From positions 1 to 49,622 of the forward strand of contig NZ_JACIDI010000007.1 in NCBI RefSeq assembly GCF_014196225.1: DNA of 49,622 nt, in the 5' to 3' direction. Shown here piece after piece: positions 25,764 to 33,993 of the stretch. The position numbers and the translations under genes are program-made. Source of the stretch: Bacteroides pyogenes. GTDB lineage: Bacteria; Bacteroidota; Bacteroidia; Bacteroidales; Bacteroidaceae. The notes beneath the pieces are model-generated. The model was not told the DNA's origin. It made no database searches and saw only the letters and a list, made by a program, of their open reading frames with translations. Numbering within the stretch: position 1 is the stretch's first letter; every line of letters starts with the position of its first letter.

Positions 25764-25887
25764 GCTGTAGTTAATGGCTCAAAGAGACTAAATTGAAAGT
25801 AAATCACAACTAAACAGCTCTTGCGGTGTGCCATATTGCTGCTGTACTCAATCGTTCAAAGAGACTAAATTAAAAGTAAATCACAAC
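25764..25887 (-). CRISPR. Type II-C-like CRISPR relict: two 47-bp repeats and one 30-bp spacer
   Basis: On the minus strand the repeats begin GTTGTGATTTACTTTTAATT (25887–25841) and GTTGTGATTTACTTTCAATT (25810–25764). Each is 47 bp, they differ at about 7 positions, mostly near the 3' end, and they enclose a 30-bp spacer (25811–25840). The start GTTGTGATTT, the TCTTTGA part and the 47+30 layout match what I recall of type II-C repeats in Bacteroides. No cas gene is in the window and no tracrRNA anti-repeat was seen. An AT-rich leader-like stretch lies at 25888–25945. Confidence 0.82.
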
Positions 25888-26122
25888 ATATTTTCATTAT
25901 TTGTAATGGATTGTCCTTAGCTGCACTTAATATAAATTGAACAATAATGACCTTGCAACCGGCAAATCGGCACGGCTCCGATAACAGGTTCCCTACAACA
26001 GGCGAACAACTATCCTCACGTCAACGAAGCATGAAAGACAAACAAGCAGTGAAATCGCATCAAGATAAGCCGTGGCGAATGCTTCCTCAAACAGGCAGGC
26101 ATTCGCCAACAGCAAGCAGTCG
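25888..26122. other. Non-coding DNA between the CRISPR relict and tyrS
   Basis: An AT-rich leader-like part is followed by about 180 bp without a supported gene, signal or repeat. A 65-codon frame at 25947–26144 runs into tyrS on the opposite strand and is not believed. Confidence 0.4.
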
Positions 26123-27415
26123 CTATTTTGCAATCAGCAGGTAGTAGTTCTTCTTACCGCGCTGAACCAGCAAATACTTGTCGTTCAACAAATCGGATAC
26201 GGTCACTTCACGGTCGAACGCTTCCAGTTTCTCTTTGTTGAGCGATACGCCACCGCCTTGCACGAGTTTGCGCATCTCTCCCTTAGAGGCGAACACTGCG
26301 GCATGGTCTGCAAACAGGTCGACGGCTTTCACACCTTCGGCCAATGCGCTGCGCGACACCTCGAACTGGGGAACTCCCTCGAATACAGCCAGCAGCGTAT
26401 CTTCGTCCAGTTTGCGCAAAGCCTCGGAAGTGGCGTTGCCGAAGAGGATGTTCGAAGCCTCTACAGCCGCGTTGTACTCTTCTTCGGAATGAACCATCAC
26501 GGTCACCTCCTTCGCCAAGCGTTTCTGCAACACACGCAGGTGCGGAGCAGCCTGATGTTCGGCAACCAACGCATCGATTTCTTCCCGGCCGATGGAGGTA
26601 AATATCTTGATGTAGCGTTCGGCGTCGGCATCGCTCACATTCAGCCAGAACTGGTAGAACTTATACGGAGAGGTATAGCGCGGATCGAGCCAGATGTTGC
26701 CCGACTCCGTTTTGCCGAACTTACCGCCGTCGGCTTTCGTAATCAACGGGCAAGTCAGCGCGAACACCTCTCCCCCGTTGGTACGGCGAATCAACTCCGT
26801 TCCTGTGGTGATGTTTCCCCATTGGTCCGAACCGCCCATCTGAAGCTTGCATCCTTTGGTTTCGTACAGATGCAGGAAGTCGTATCCCTGAAGCAACTGA
26901 TACGTGAACTCCGTGAACGACAGTCCGTCGCGGGCCTCACCGCTCAGACGACGCTTCACCGAGTCTTTCGCCATCATATAGTTCACCGTGATATGTTTAC
27001 CCACCTCGCGGGCGAAGTCGAGGAAGGAAAAGTTCTTCATCCAGTCGTAGTTGTTCACCAGTTCCGCACGGTTGGGTTGGTCCGATTCAAAATCGAGAAA
27101 CTTCGCCAACTGCTTCTTGATACATGCCTGATTGTGAGCCAGCGTCTCTTCATCGAGCAGATTGCGCTCCGCCGACTTTCCCGAAGGGTCGCCGATCATG
27201 CCGGTAGCGCCTCCGATAAGGGCCAACGGCTTATGGCCGCAACGTTGAAAATGGCGAAGCATCATCACCCCGCAGAGGTGACCGATGTGCAACGAATCTG
27301 CCGTAGGGTCGATTCCCAGATAGGCTGTAACTTGCTCTTTGCCCAACAACTCTTCCGTTCCCGGCATGATATCTTGCAACATCCCGCGCCACCTCAATTC
27401 TTCTACAAAATTCAT
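26123..27415 (-). CDS. tyrS: Tyrosyl-tRNA synthetase
   Basis: The 430-aa class I synthetase charges tRNA-Tyr. HIGHLCG (residues about 43–49) is the HIGH motif, preceded by [23 protein letters not shown] binds tyrosine and KFGKTESG is the KMSKS equivalent. The C-terminal S4-like domain (about 360–430) contains [17 protein letters not shown] and [20 protein letters not shown]. The length is normal. It is the last gene of the minus-strand cluster from LOG to tyrS, 153 bp behind tatD, with a possible TAATTTTG box at 27541–27534. Confidence 0.96.
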   Translation of the reverse strand: MNFVEELRWRGMLQDIMPGTEELLGKEQVTAYLGIDPTADSLHIGHLCGVMMLRHFQRCGHKPLALIGGATGMIGDPSGKSAERNLLDEETLAHNQACIKKQLAKFLDFESDQPNRAELVNNYDWMKNFSFLDFAREVGKHITVNYMMAKDSVKRRLSGEARDGLSFTEFTYQLLQGYDFLHLYETKGCKLQMGGSDQWGNITTGTELIRRTNGGEVFALTCPLITKADGGKFGKTESGNIWLDPRYTSPYKFYQFWLNVSDADAERYIKIFTSIGREEIDALVAEHQAAPHLRVLQKRLAKEVTVMVHSEEEYNAAVEASNILFGNATSEALRKLDEDTLLAVFEGVPQFEVSRSALAEGVKAVDLFADHAAVFASKGEMRKLVQGGGVSLNKEKLEAFDREVTVSDLLNDKYLLVQRGKKNYYLLIAK

Positions 27416-27568
27416 CGTTATTTTATATTATTTGGTTATTATTCAATCCATAATCCTGCAATAAGCGAAGCCTTCCCGACGGCAAAGCCGCGCAACGTGA
27501 CTCCGGATTCAGCAGGCGATCTATCCGAAAAGGCAAAATTACGACTCTTTATCTGAATACACAACTCT

Positions 27569-28501
27569 TTAGCGTTTAAAAAAGACTTTTTGCACATTCT
27601 CCCTCAACGTCTCTTGCAGACACTCCGCATCCACCCCGCGGACTTCGGCGGCTCTCCGAATGATGTCGCTGATATCCAGCACGCTTTCATCCGTTTCGAG
27701 AAACAGCCGCGAAGCGGGTATCGCCTGCATCGCCTCCCGCGAATAATGCTCGCCCAAAGAGAGATAAAACCCGTGACGAAGAAGCTGGGAAGCCTGCTGC
27801 GCCTTCCCTCTGAATCCGTGCCATATCCAAGCTTGAAGGGGCGCCAGACGCTTCTTCACCGCCAACAGTTCATCGACCGCTTTCACACAGTGGATAATGA
27901 GCGGCAACCGGCAGTCTTCCGACAGGGCTACTTGGCGCTCGAAGATTTTCACCTGCAACTCCATCGGGGCGGCAGCCAGCTTGTCAAGCCCTGCTTCGCC
28001 TATCGCAACGCACGGCCGGTTCTCGGACTTCCGTCGTTCCAACTCCCGCTGAAGAACGTCCCACAACCGCTCCGAATTTTCCGCAGTCAAATCCCAAGGA
28101 TGAATACCTATCGAGCAAAAAGGCGCGTCGCAGCAATGCGGCGAGCCGGAGGGGTTCTCTGAAAAATCGGATTCTATCGAATGAGAAGACTCTTGGTAGC
28201 GAAACTGTGAACCGGAAAGGCCCTCTGAAAGAGAGGATGCTATGGAGCGGGAAGGTGCATCGCTGGAATACGGCGAGCCGCAGGGGTTCTCTGAAAAATC
28301 GGATTCTATCGAATGAGAAGACTCTTGGTAGCGAACCTGTGAACCGGAGAGGCTTTCTAAAAGGGGGGCCGCTACAGAACGAAAAGGCTTATCGTAATGG
28401 TCTGCCCCTTCTGCCCGCAGACGACAGTTGTAAACAGACTCATCGAGACGGTCGGTGCGATGGGTGTGGATATCCAATATGCGATTTACATCTGCTGCCA
28501 T
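27569..28501 (-). CDS. TatD-family metal-dependent hydrolase carrying four 22-residue repeats
   Basis: From ATG 28501 (MAADVNRILDIHTHRTD) the protein is 310 aa, about 90 longer than usual relatives. All metal ligands of the TatD fold are visible: HTH near the start, GEAGLDK, IIHCVKA, WHGFRG and ETDES. The extra length is a tandem block at about residues 43–131. It consists of four 22-residue units of the pattern S-x-S-I-x-S-x-[LF]-SE-x-x-x-GS, placed between CRLRAE and the native SIGIHPWDL. TatD proteins are Mg2+-dependent DNases or deoxyribonucleases/esterases. The block falls where this subfamily has a short loop, so activity may be kept. Confidence 0.9.
   Translation of the reverse strand: MAADVNRILDIHTHRTDRLDESVYNCRLRAEGADHYDKPFRSVAAPLLESLSGSQVRYQESSHSIESDFSENPCGSPYSSDAPSRSIASSLSEGLSGSQFRYQESSHSIESDFSENPSGSPHCCDAPFCSIGIHPWDLTAENSERLWDVLQRELERRKSENRPCVAIGEAGLDKLAAAPMELQVKIFERQVALSEDCRLPLIIHCVKAVDELLAVKKRLAPLQAWIWHGFRGKAQQASQLLRHGFYLSLGEHYSREAMQAIPASRLFLETDESVLDISDIIRRAAEVRGVDAECLQETLRENVQKVFFKR
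28108..28400. repeat. 66-bp tandem repeat inside tatD
   Basis: CTAT/CTAC anchors lie at 28108, 28174, 28240, 28306 and 28372, each exactly 66 bp apart. Alternate units are near identical, giving a 132-bp higher-order period. Neighbouring units share about half their bases. All steps are multiples of three and keep the gene open. Confidence 0.95.
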
Positions 28502-28547
28502 ATCGTTGGTTTTTGAGAGGTGAGGAATTGATTGTCGGTATGAATAT

Positions 28548-28940
28548 CTAAGGAACAGGATCATAACCCGAACCGCCCCAAGGATGGCAGCGCAGGATGC
28601 GCCTCACGGTCAAATACAGCCCTTTGAACGGTCCGTGTTTCTTGATGGCTTCTATCGCATAGGCGGAGCAGGTAGGCGTAAAACGGCATGAGGGAGGCGT
28701 TAGCGGAGAGATGCAGAGGCGGTAAAAGTAAATGGGGAGTAGGAGTACGAACGAGAGTGCGCGCTTCAATCCCTTTCCGAAAGAAGCATATATGGAAGAA
28801 AAGAGTCGCGCTATTACTTGTCTGTATTTCGAAACATTTCCGAAAAAAGCATATACCGAAGAAAAGCGATTGCGGACTGCCCGTCGGGGATGTCCCGGAC
28901 GCCTTCGGGAAGAAGCACCTATCGAAGAAGAGGCTTTCAT
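28548..28940 (-). CDS. yidD: Membrane protein insertion efficiency factor YidD, with repeat-built N-terminus
   Basis: The YidD core starts around [20 protein letters not shown] and has [20 protein letters not shown] and [17 protein letters not shown], the invariant Cys-rich parts. YidD is a small inner-membrane-associated protein that helps YidC/Sec insertion. Normal YidD starts right at this core. Here about 58 residues precede it, built of three related units ([26 protein letters not shown]). The ATG at 28940 overlaps the rnpA stop as ATGA, which favours use of the long form. A TTG codon at the core (28768 region) could start the short form. Confidence 0.88.
   Translation of the reverse strand: MKASSSIGASSRRRPGHPRRAVRNRFSSVYAFFGNVSKYRQVIARLFSSIYASFGKGLKRALSFVLLLPIYFYRLCISPLTPPSCRFTPTCSAYAIEAIKKHGPFKGLYLTVRRILRCHPWGGSGYDPVP
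28777..28932. repeat. 63–66 bp-spaced repeat in the yidD 5' part
   Basis: A 27-bp core (CCGAAAGAAGCATATATGGA type) lies at 28777, 28840 and 28905, with unrelated segments of 36 and 38 bp between. Steps are 63 and 65–66 bp, keeping frame with yidD on the minus strand. Confidence 0.85.
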
Positions 28941-29320
28941 TCGGGAAGCGTTTCGGAAATGCGCAAAAGCGCCGTTTTCATCTTATCCGCCAGCTCGGAA
29001 GTAGTTACGAACTCATCCGACAAATAGATAAAAGCAATGGCGAGACACTGTCCGCGGCGCAGCAATTCGTCCGTCAGCAAGTGCTTGTTCTTCCGGTAAG
29101 CTTCGCGTATCTGCCGCTTCACACGGTTGCGCCGCACCGCCCGTTTGAACTTCCGCTTCGACACGCTGATCAGTATCGAGGCCGGTTGCTTCGCTTCTTC
29201 GAGCGGCATATATACAATGCGTATCGGAAAGATGGAAAACGATTTGGAAGTACCGCTTTCGAACATCTTTCCGATTAAAATCTTACTATTCAGCCTTTCG
29301 GCTTTACGCAAAGTATACAC
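28937..29320 (-). CDS. rnpA: Ribonuclease P protein component
   Basis: The 127-aa basic protein has the RnpA signature [13 protein letters not shown] at about residues 62–74, preceded by [11 protein letters not shown], which binds RNase P RNA. The N-terminal [20 protein letters not shown] is typical. It assists 5' maturation of tRNAs. The stop overlaps the yidD start by 4 bp, and hemD ends 16 bp upstream. The rnpA–yidD neighbourhood is conserved in bacteria. Confidence 0.93.
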   Translation of the reverse strand: MYTLRKAERLNSKILIGKMFESGTSKSFSIFPIRIVYMPLEEAKQPASILISVSKRKFKRAVRRNRVKRQIREAYRKNKHLLTDELLRRGQCLAIAFIYLSDEFVTTSELADKMKTALLRISETLPE

Positions 29321-29336
29321 TGAGCTTTTAGTGAAC

Positions 29337-30083
29337 TTATTTATTGTTTTCCTTGATAAACATATCCAATGCGGCAGTCATCGAAGGAGCCTTCACGGTA
29401 GGCGCTTCAAGGTCGAGACGAAGTCCGGCGTCGCGCACAGCCTGAGCGGTAGTGGACCCGAACGTACCGATTTTGATATCTTTCTGGTCGAAGTCGGGGA
29501 AGTTCTTCTTCAGCGAAGTCACTCCGGACGGGCTGAAAAACACCAGCATGTCGTAATCGAACTCCTCATCGGGCGCGAAATCATTGCTCACCGTGCGATA
29601 CATCACCGCTTCGGTATGAGTGATGTGGTGCTTGCTCAGCAGATTCTTCACATCGTCGTTGTGTACATCCGACATCGGAACGAGGTATTTCTCCGTTTTG
29701 TGTTTTACAATGGAAGGCACCAAGTCCTCAATCTTCCCGGTGTTTCCGAAGAAGATTTTCCGCTTGCGATACTGGACGTATTTCTGGATATACAATGCAA
29801 CAGCTTCGGTCACGCAGAAATATTTCATCGTTTCCGGAATAGTGATCCGCAACTCCCCGCACAAATGAAAGAAATGGTCGATCGCATGGCGGGATGAGAA
29901 AATAACGGCAGTGTGATCGAGAATTGAAATCTTCTGTTGCCGGAATTCTTTAGCCGAAAGGCTTTCAACCTTAATAAACGGCCGGAAATCGATTTTTACG
30001 CCATACTTCTCCGCAATGTCATAATAGGGAGACTTCTCTGACGCAGGCTTAGGCTGCGAGACTAATACTTTCTTAATTTTCAA
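29337..30083 (-). CDS. hemD: Uroporphyrinogen-III synthase-like protein
   Basis: The 248-aa product begins MKIKKVLVSQPKPASEKSPY and shows two alternating alpha/beta halves of the HemD fold. It has AVIFSSRHAIDHFF in the first half and VFFSPSGVTSLKKNFPDF plus KIGTFGSTTAQAVRDAGLRL near the end. HemD closes hydroxymethylbilane into uroporphyrinogen III. Many Bacteroides do not make heme de novo from this point, and the homolog in this cluster may have another role. It starts 4 bp after the DUF4271 gene, so expression is coupled. Confidence 0.88.
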   Translation of the reverse strand: MKIKKVLVSQPKPASEKSPYYDIAEKYGVKIDFRPFIKVESLSAKEFRQQKISILDHTAVIFSSRHAIDHFFHLCGELRITIPETMKYFCVTEAVALYIQKYVQYRKRKIFFGNTGKIEDLVPSIVKHKTEKYLVPMSDVHNDDVKNLLSKHHITHTEAVMYRTVSNDFAPDEEFDYDMLVFFSPSGVTSLKKNFPDFDQKDIKIGTFGSTTAQAVRDAGLRLDLEAPTVKAPSMTAALDMFIKENNK

Positions 30084-30087
30084 CGTC

Positions 30088-30894
30088 CTAAAATTTTATT
30101 AGCAATAAATCGTTAATGTGTATCATGCTCTGATAGAGTAACAAACAGGGCATAATTTCTAGAGCGCAAAAGTACAAAATTAAAAGGAAAACATCGGTGA
30201 TTTGACGAGAAAAAAGCTTTATCCACTTATAAAGCATCAATATTTTAGTAAAAAAGAAGATAATCGTCCCGAAAATGACCAATTTGAAAAGACTTAATTC
30301 GAAATAAACCAGAAAGAGAACATACGGAAAAAGAGCGAATCCAAGGTAATAAACAAGAGTAAAATAAGACTCCAGCCAGACCCCCGTTTTATTTTTGTCA
30401 AAAAATATCCATCCCAGAAACATGTAGATCACCCACTTTGCCAGAAAATAAGCCAAACAAATGCCGACATAGACGCCCAGCAGCAAAAGCGGCGGAATGC
30501 GCTCCGGCAAAACCGGACGCACGATGTGGAAATAATTAAGGAGAGACACGCCCGCCAACACACAGGTTTGCGCCACCAATACGATTAGGTAACGCACTTC
30601 GGCCGCTGTCGAGGTATCGAAAATACTGGTTCGCTCGCGATGCAGCAGAAAAGCATTTATTTGCTGGGTAAGGAATTTCTTCCCTCGGGCCAAAGCCACG
30701 GAAGTGAGAAAAAAACAAGCGAGCAATATCAGAGCCACGTTATCATCCGTGCGAAGAGAATAAGGGAGGGGTGTACCCTCAAAGCCGGGATTACGCTCCT
30801 GCACCGACTTATATTCGGTCAGCCGCAACGTATCTGTCGAAACAAACCTGTCGCGATAGAACAGAGGCAGCGTATCCGGCATTCCTTCTCTCAT
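30088..30894 (-). CDS. DUF4271 integral membrane protein
   Basis: The 268-aa protein has a soluble N-terminal part (about 1–45) and about six or seven hydrophobic helices (for example DNVALILLACFFLTSVALAR and PPLLLLGVYVGICLAYFLAK). Order, position and pattern match DUF4271, a Bacteroidota-specific family always found next to hemD and rnpA. Function is unknown. The start overlaps the LOG gene stop (ATGA), and hemD follows after 4 bp. Confidence 0.85.
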   Translation of the reverse strand: MREGMPDTLPLFYRDRFVSTDTLRLTEYKSVQERNPGFEGTPLPYSLRTDDNVALILLACFFLTSVALARGKKFLTQQINAFLLHRERTSIFDTSTAAEVRYLIVLVAQTCVLAGVSLLNYFHIVRPVLPERIPPLLLLGVYVGICLAYFLAKWVIYMFLGWIFFDKNKTGVWLESYFTLVYYLGFALFPYVLFLVYFELSLFKLVIFGTIIFFFTKILMLYKWIKLFSRQITDVFLLILYFCALEIMPCLLLYQSMIHINDLLLIKF

Positions 30895-31478
30895 AAAGCT
30901 GCGAATTTACGGATGGAGACATCCCAGAGCGAAGTGCGATACAGCAGATCGACAGCCTCTTCAGGTGTTTTCGCCACTTTCCATATATCGCCGTGCTGGC
31001 GGCGCATGAAACTTTGGTCGATAGCCCGTTCGAGCATTTCGAGCAGGGGGTCGAAGAAGCCGTTGGTGTTGAGTATCACTACGGGGTAAAGATATAGCCC
31101 CAGTTGCTTCCACGTAATCACCTCGAGCAACTCCTCCAACGTTCCGCATCCTCCCGGCAGAGCGATAACCCCATTGCTCAGGTCTGCCATCTTCTGCTTG
31201 CGCTCGTGCATCGACTCCACCTCGATAAGCTCGGTGAGCCCCGTATGGTGCCAGCCCTGCTCTACCATGAAGTGAGGGATCACTCCCGTCACCGCCCCTC
31301 CGGCGGCAAGCGCGGCATCCGCCACTGCCCTCATCAGCCCGATAGATCCCGCACCGTTTATCAGGCGGATTTGTTGCTCGCCAAGCAAACGGCCGAGGGA
31401 TTCGGCGGCTTCGAAATATATGGGGTCTATCCGGGTACTGGAGGCGCTATATACGCATACGGAGTTAATCTGATTCAT
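30891..31478 (-). CDS. LOG-family protein (TIGR00730), nucleotide 5'-monophosphate phosphoribohydrolase
   Basis: From ATG 31478 (MNQINSVCVYSASS) the protein is 195 aa. It has the Rossmann-like LINGAGSIGLM, where most relatives have GGG, GVIPHFMVE, the MHERKQKM catalytic region and the LOG signature ALPGGCGTLEELLEVITW. Family members release the base from AMP or cytokinin riboside monophosphates; here purine salvage is more likely than cytokinin synthesis. It is the first gene of the LOG–DUF4271–hemD–rnpA–yidD–tatD operon, with a TACTTTTG box at 31520–31513. Confidence 0.9.
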   Translation of the reverse strand: MNQINSVCVYSASSTRIDPIYFEAAESLGRLLGEQQIRLINGAGSIGLMRAVADAALAAGGAVTGVIPHFMVEQGWHHTGLTELIEVESMHERKQKMADLSNGVIALPGGCGTLEELLEVITWKQLGLYLYPVVILNTNGFFDPLLEMLERAIDQSFMRRQHGDIWKVAKTPEEAVDLLYRTSLWDVSIRKFAAL

Positions 31479-31512
31479 TGCTTCCTCTGGGTTTAATGTT
31501 CTTACTCGCAGG

Positions 31513-31520
31513 CAAAAGTA
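31513..31520 (-). promoter_or_regulatory. Bacteroides-type -7 box for the LOG–tatD operon
   Basis: TACTTTTG on the minus strand matches TAnnTTTG, 35 bases upstream of the LOG start at 31478. Confidence 0.55.
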
Positions 31521-31578
31521 CAAAAAAACGGGCGATTATCCGCACTCGATGCAAGAATATGATTGCAACACATTCTTT

Positions 31579-31950
31579 GCCTCCCCTTACATGAACCTGA
31601 ACAAAACGGCAACTGGTGGATAGGTGACGTGGATACTAATTACTTGCCCCTCCTTATATGAACCTGAGTCTGACGACCAAAGACGTCAACTCATCGAACA
31701 CATCAGTGCAGGCATCCCTCGCATCAACCTCAACCCGACGACCAAAGACCGTCAACTCATCGAACACATCGGTGCAGGCGTCCCTCACATCAACCTCAAC
31801 CCGATGACCAAAGACCGTGAACTCATCGAACACATCGGTGCAGGCGTCCCTCGCATCAACCTCAACCTGATGACCAAAGACCATCAACTCATCGAACACA
31901 TCGGTGCAGGCGCCCCTCGCATCAACCTCAACCTGATGATGCCAAACAAC
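31579..31950. repeat. 66-bp minisatellite, six units
   Basis: Units start at 31579, 31646, 31712, 31778, 31844 and 31910 (steps 67, 66, 66, 66, 66). The inner four are over 90% identical. The first two keep only the leading part (type CCCTCGCATCAACCTCAACC) and are otherwise unrelated. Both strands stay open because 66 is divisible by three. The base changes do not favour silent sites, so I treat it as non-coding. Confidence 0.95.
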
Positions 31951-32337
31951 GTTATATCCAAATGCGACTTTTCAGGCAGAGAGCCGTACCCCTCCTTTGC
32001 CAACGGCTCTTACACTCTTACAACGACACCAATGAAAGAGGCTTTAAGGATATTTGGGAAGAACCTAACGCAGGTGCATTGCTTGCCGATGTTCTCCATT
32101 AGGAGACTCTAAGAATATTTGGGAAGAATTCCTTTTACAAATCGCCCTTAGCTTCTTACGAGAGAGAGCACTTGTGGAAGCACTTTGCCAGATGAGGAAG
32201 GCACTCCCCTATGCAAGCGCATCGACATTCTTCACCTGCGAAAACGAGAGCTGTAATGTCGACATACGGAAAAATCTCCGGCGGCATCAGCAGCTAAGAG
32301 CACAAATGTTTTTCAGAACCGCGACGTCGATATACGG
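31951..32337. repeat. Two further 65–68 bp-spaced repeat pairs in non-coding DNA
   Basis: ATATTTGGGAAGAA occurs at 32050 and 32115 (65 bp apart, with similar flanks). GTCGACATACGGAAAA and GTCGATATACGGAAAA occur at 32258 and 32326 (68 bp apart). The sequences between the copies are unrelated. No gene is supported in the stretch. Confidence 0.75.
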
Positions 32338-32375
32338 AAAATCCCCCGCTTTGTCCGGGTGGAGCGGGGGATTTT
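32338..32375. terminator. Bidirectional terminator hairpin
   Basis: AAAATCCCCCGCT and AGCGGGGGATTTT pair over 13 bases around a 12-base loop, 33 bases beyond the end of the minus-strand lipoprotein gene. T-rich tails occur on both strands. Confidence 0.75.
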
Positions 32376-32407
32376 GATTAAATGATTACAGCTAAAAATG
32401 CGTAGCT

Positions 32408-33814
32408 TTACTTTGAAGGAATGTGTATCGGTAATGTAAAAACGACATTATTATCGCTCAATGATGTTTCATTGGCATATAGAAGCTTAATGCCAAGGTA
32501 TAGCATCTTTCTTCCTTCATCTTTTAAAGAAGCGGAAACCAGCTCAAACTTTGGTCGCTCCAAATATATATCCATCACCTGTCCCACTTCTCCTATGAGT
32601 AATCTAAGATCACTATCCCAAACAAGGTCATACCATTGCCCTTCTCTTTTAATGCTGAAATTCACTTTCATTATCCAATTCTCAATCTTGGCCTTAATTT
32701 TTTCTTTCACATCGCCAACGGGTGTATTGATATCCACATATTTCTTCATCACCTCTTGTACATCGGTATTGAACAGAGGAACCAATTCATCTTTCAAATC
32801 TTTCAGCAGCTTGAAGCCACCAACTTCTTTGGAGAAAATAGCAAGTGCTCCTCCGTCTCCATGCACAGACATTAATTTGAAATCGAGGGTGAGCTTACCC
32901 TCCGATTCATTAGCATTATTCGCTCCTACACATTGAACAGCGTACAACTTTTCATCATATCTAATAGCTCGTCCACCAAACAGCGCATAGTTTTTCTCTA
33001 CTCCTTTCACATACAATCCTTTCGCAAAATCAGCATCAACCGTCACTTTTCCGGCGTAGTAAATGTTTTTATCTATACTGAGGCGGATGGGAGAATCACT
33101 TTTTGCCCCGCTGTAAGTCAGGTTGAAAGAGATTTCTCCTCCCCCATTCGAGTTGTATTTCATATCCGATATCACAGACTTCCTGATGTCTTCTTCCGTG
33201 TAGTAGAAGGCCTTCCCGTCGAAATCGGTGGAATAGAACTCTATCGCCTCGCTAAGGTATTGGGCGGTAAACTTATCGGTTTTTTTCTGGCGCAGCAGAT
33301 AGTCCAGATCGAATTTGGCGTATTTGTCTACCCCGGCTTTCCACTTACCTTGCACACGCTTTCCCATATTGTAATTATCCGGACGCTTGTTGAATCCGTC
33401 GAACGTCAATGTCGTATCGAAAGCCTTATCGTTCACTTTACCTTCCAGATACAGCACGAACGAGCCTGCTGTTTCGTCTTTGCTCTTCACCTCTACTTTG
33501 GTGACTTCGATGTTCTTATCGCCTATCTTCTGAACTCCCTTTGCCGTGCGGGTACGTGCAATAGCCGTATTTACATCCTCGTATCCGAAACCAAAATAAG
33601 TCGCCATCTCTTCCTTCGTCACGGTTGGAGCCGGATCAGGCTGCCCGGAATCCGGTTGGTCGGGATTGGGGGTGGGATTATCGGAATCGGAGTTTTCCGA
33701 GTTGCCGGACTCCTTCTGCTGCTCCGGCGCGGGTTTGGGCAAATCGATGGGATCGTCTTTTCCACAAGCCGCCAATGCGGCACATACGAATGCTAATAAC
33801 AATGTTTTTTTCAT
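32408..33814 (-). CDS. Secreted lipoprotein of unknown function
   Basis: The 468-aa protein has a lipoprotein signal peptide ending LAAC (Cys17). A Pro/Ser/Asp/Asn-rich linker follows (about 22–68, with NPTPNPDQPDSGQPDP). The remaining 400 residues are rich in beta-strand patterns (for example ETAGSFVLYLEGKVNDKAF and EISFNLTYSGAKSDSPIRL). I do not recognise a named domain. It resembles the large Bacteroides surface or periplasmic lipoproteins with a flexible tether. It is a single gene between metK and the minisatellite region. The start ATG at 33814 fits the signal peptide. Confidence 0.85.
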   Translation of the reverse strand: MKKTLLLAFVCAALAACGKDDPIDLPKPAPEQQKESGNSENSDSDNPTPNPDQPDSGQPDPAPTVTKEEMATYFGFGYEDVNTAIARTRTAKGVQKIGDKNIEVTKVEVKSKDETAGSFVLYLEGKVNDKAFDTTLTFDGFNKRPDNYNMGKRVQGKWKAGVDKYAKFDLDYLLRQKKTDKFTAQYLSEAIEFYSTDFDGKAFYYTEEDIRKSVISDMKYNSNGGGEISFNLTYSGAKSDSPIRLSIDKNIYYAGKVTVDADFAKGLYVKGVEKNYALFGGRAIRYDEKLYAVQCVGANNANESEGKLTLDFKLMSVHGDGGALAIFSKEVGGFKLLKDLKDELVPLFNTDVQEVMKKYVDINTPVGDVKEKIKAKIENWIMKVNFSIKREGQWYDLVWDSDLRLLIGEVGQVMDIYLERPKFELVSASLKDEGRKMLYLGIKLLYANETSLSDNNVVFTLPIHIPSK

Positions 33815-33898
33815 CTTGAAACTTTTTTCTTTTTACCTTAATTTTTACTTCTGCGACGGAAAACGAACAAAAGCCTTTTGCCTGCAATCCGCCTAATC

Positions 33899-33947
33899 AA
33901 AAAAAATCCGCAACCTTACTCCCGGTCAGGAGCAAAGCTACGGATTT
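33899..33947 (-). terminator. Terminator of metK
   Basis: On the minus strand GAAAATCCG and CGGATTTT form the outer stem and CTCC/GGAG an inner one, followed by a run of T, about 45 bases past the metK stop. Confidence 0.75.
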
Positions 33948-33993
33948 TCAATATTTATATGATAACAACAATCAATCGCTAAACGAATTTAAT

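Noticed and set aside
25764..25887. Idea that the CRISPR relict belongs to the 66-bp repeat class
   Set aside because: Its period is 77 bp (47+30) and its repeat matches a known CRISPR style, so it is kept separate.
25947..26144. 65-codon plus-strand frame upstream of tyrS
   Set aside because: It runs into tyrS on the opposite strand, with no family match or ribosome site.
26072..27556. 494-codon plus-strand frame opposite tyrS
   Set aside because: It mirrors the tyrS coding sequence; no domain is seen.
31624..32112. 162-codon plus-strand frame of 22-residue repeats, and an 81-codon frame on the other strand
   Set aside because: Both exist because the 66-bp unit is divisible by three. The plus frame starts only at a GTG and base changes between units do not favour silent sites.
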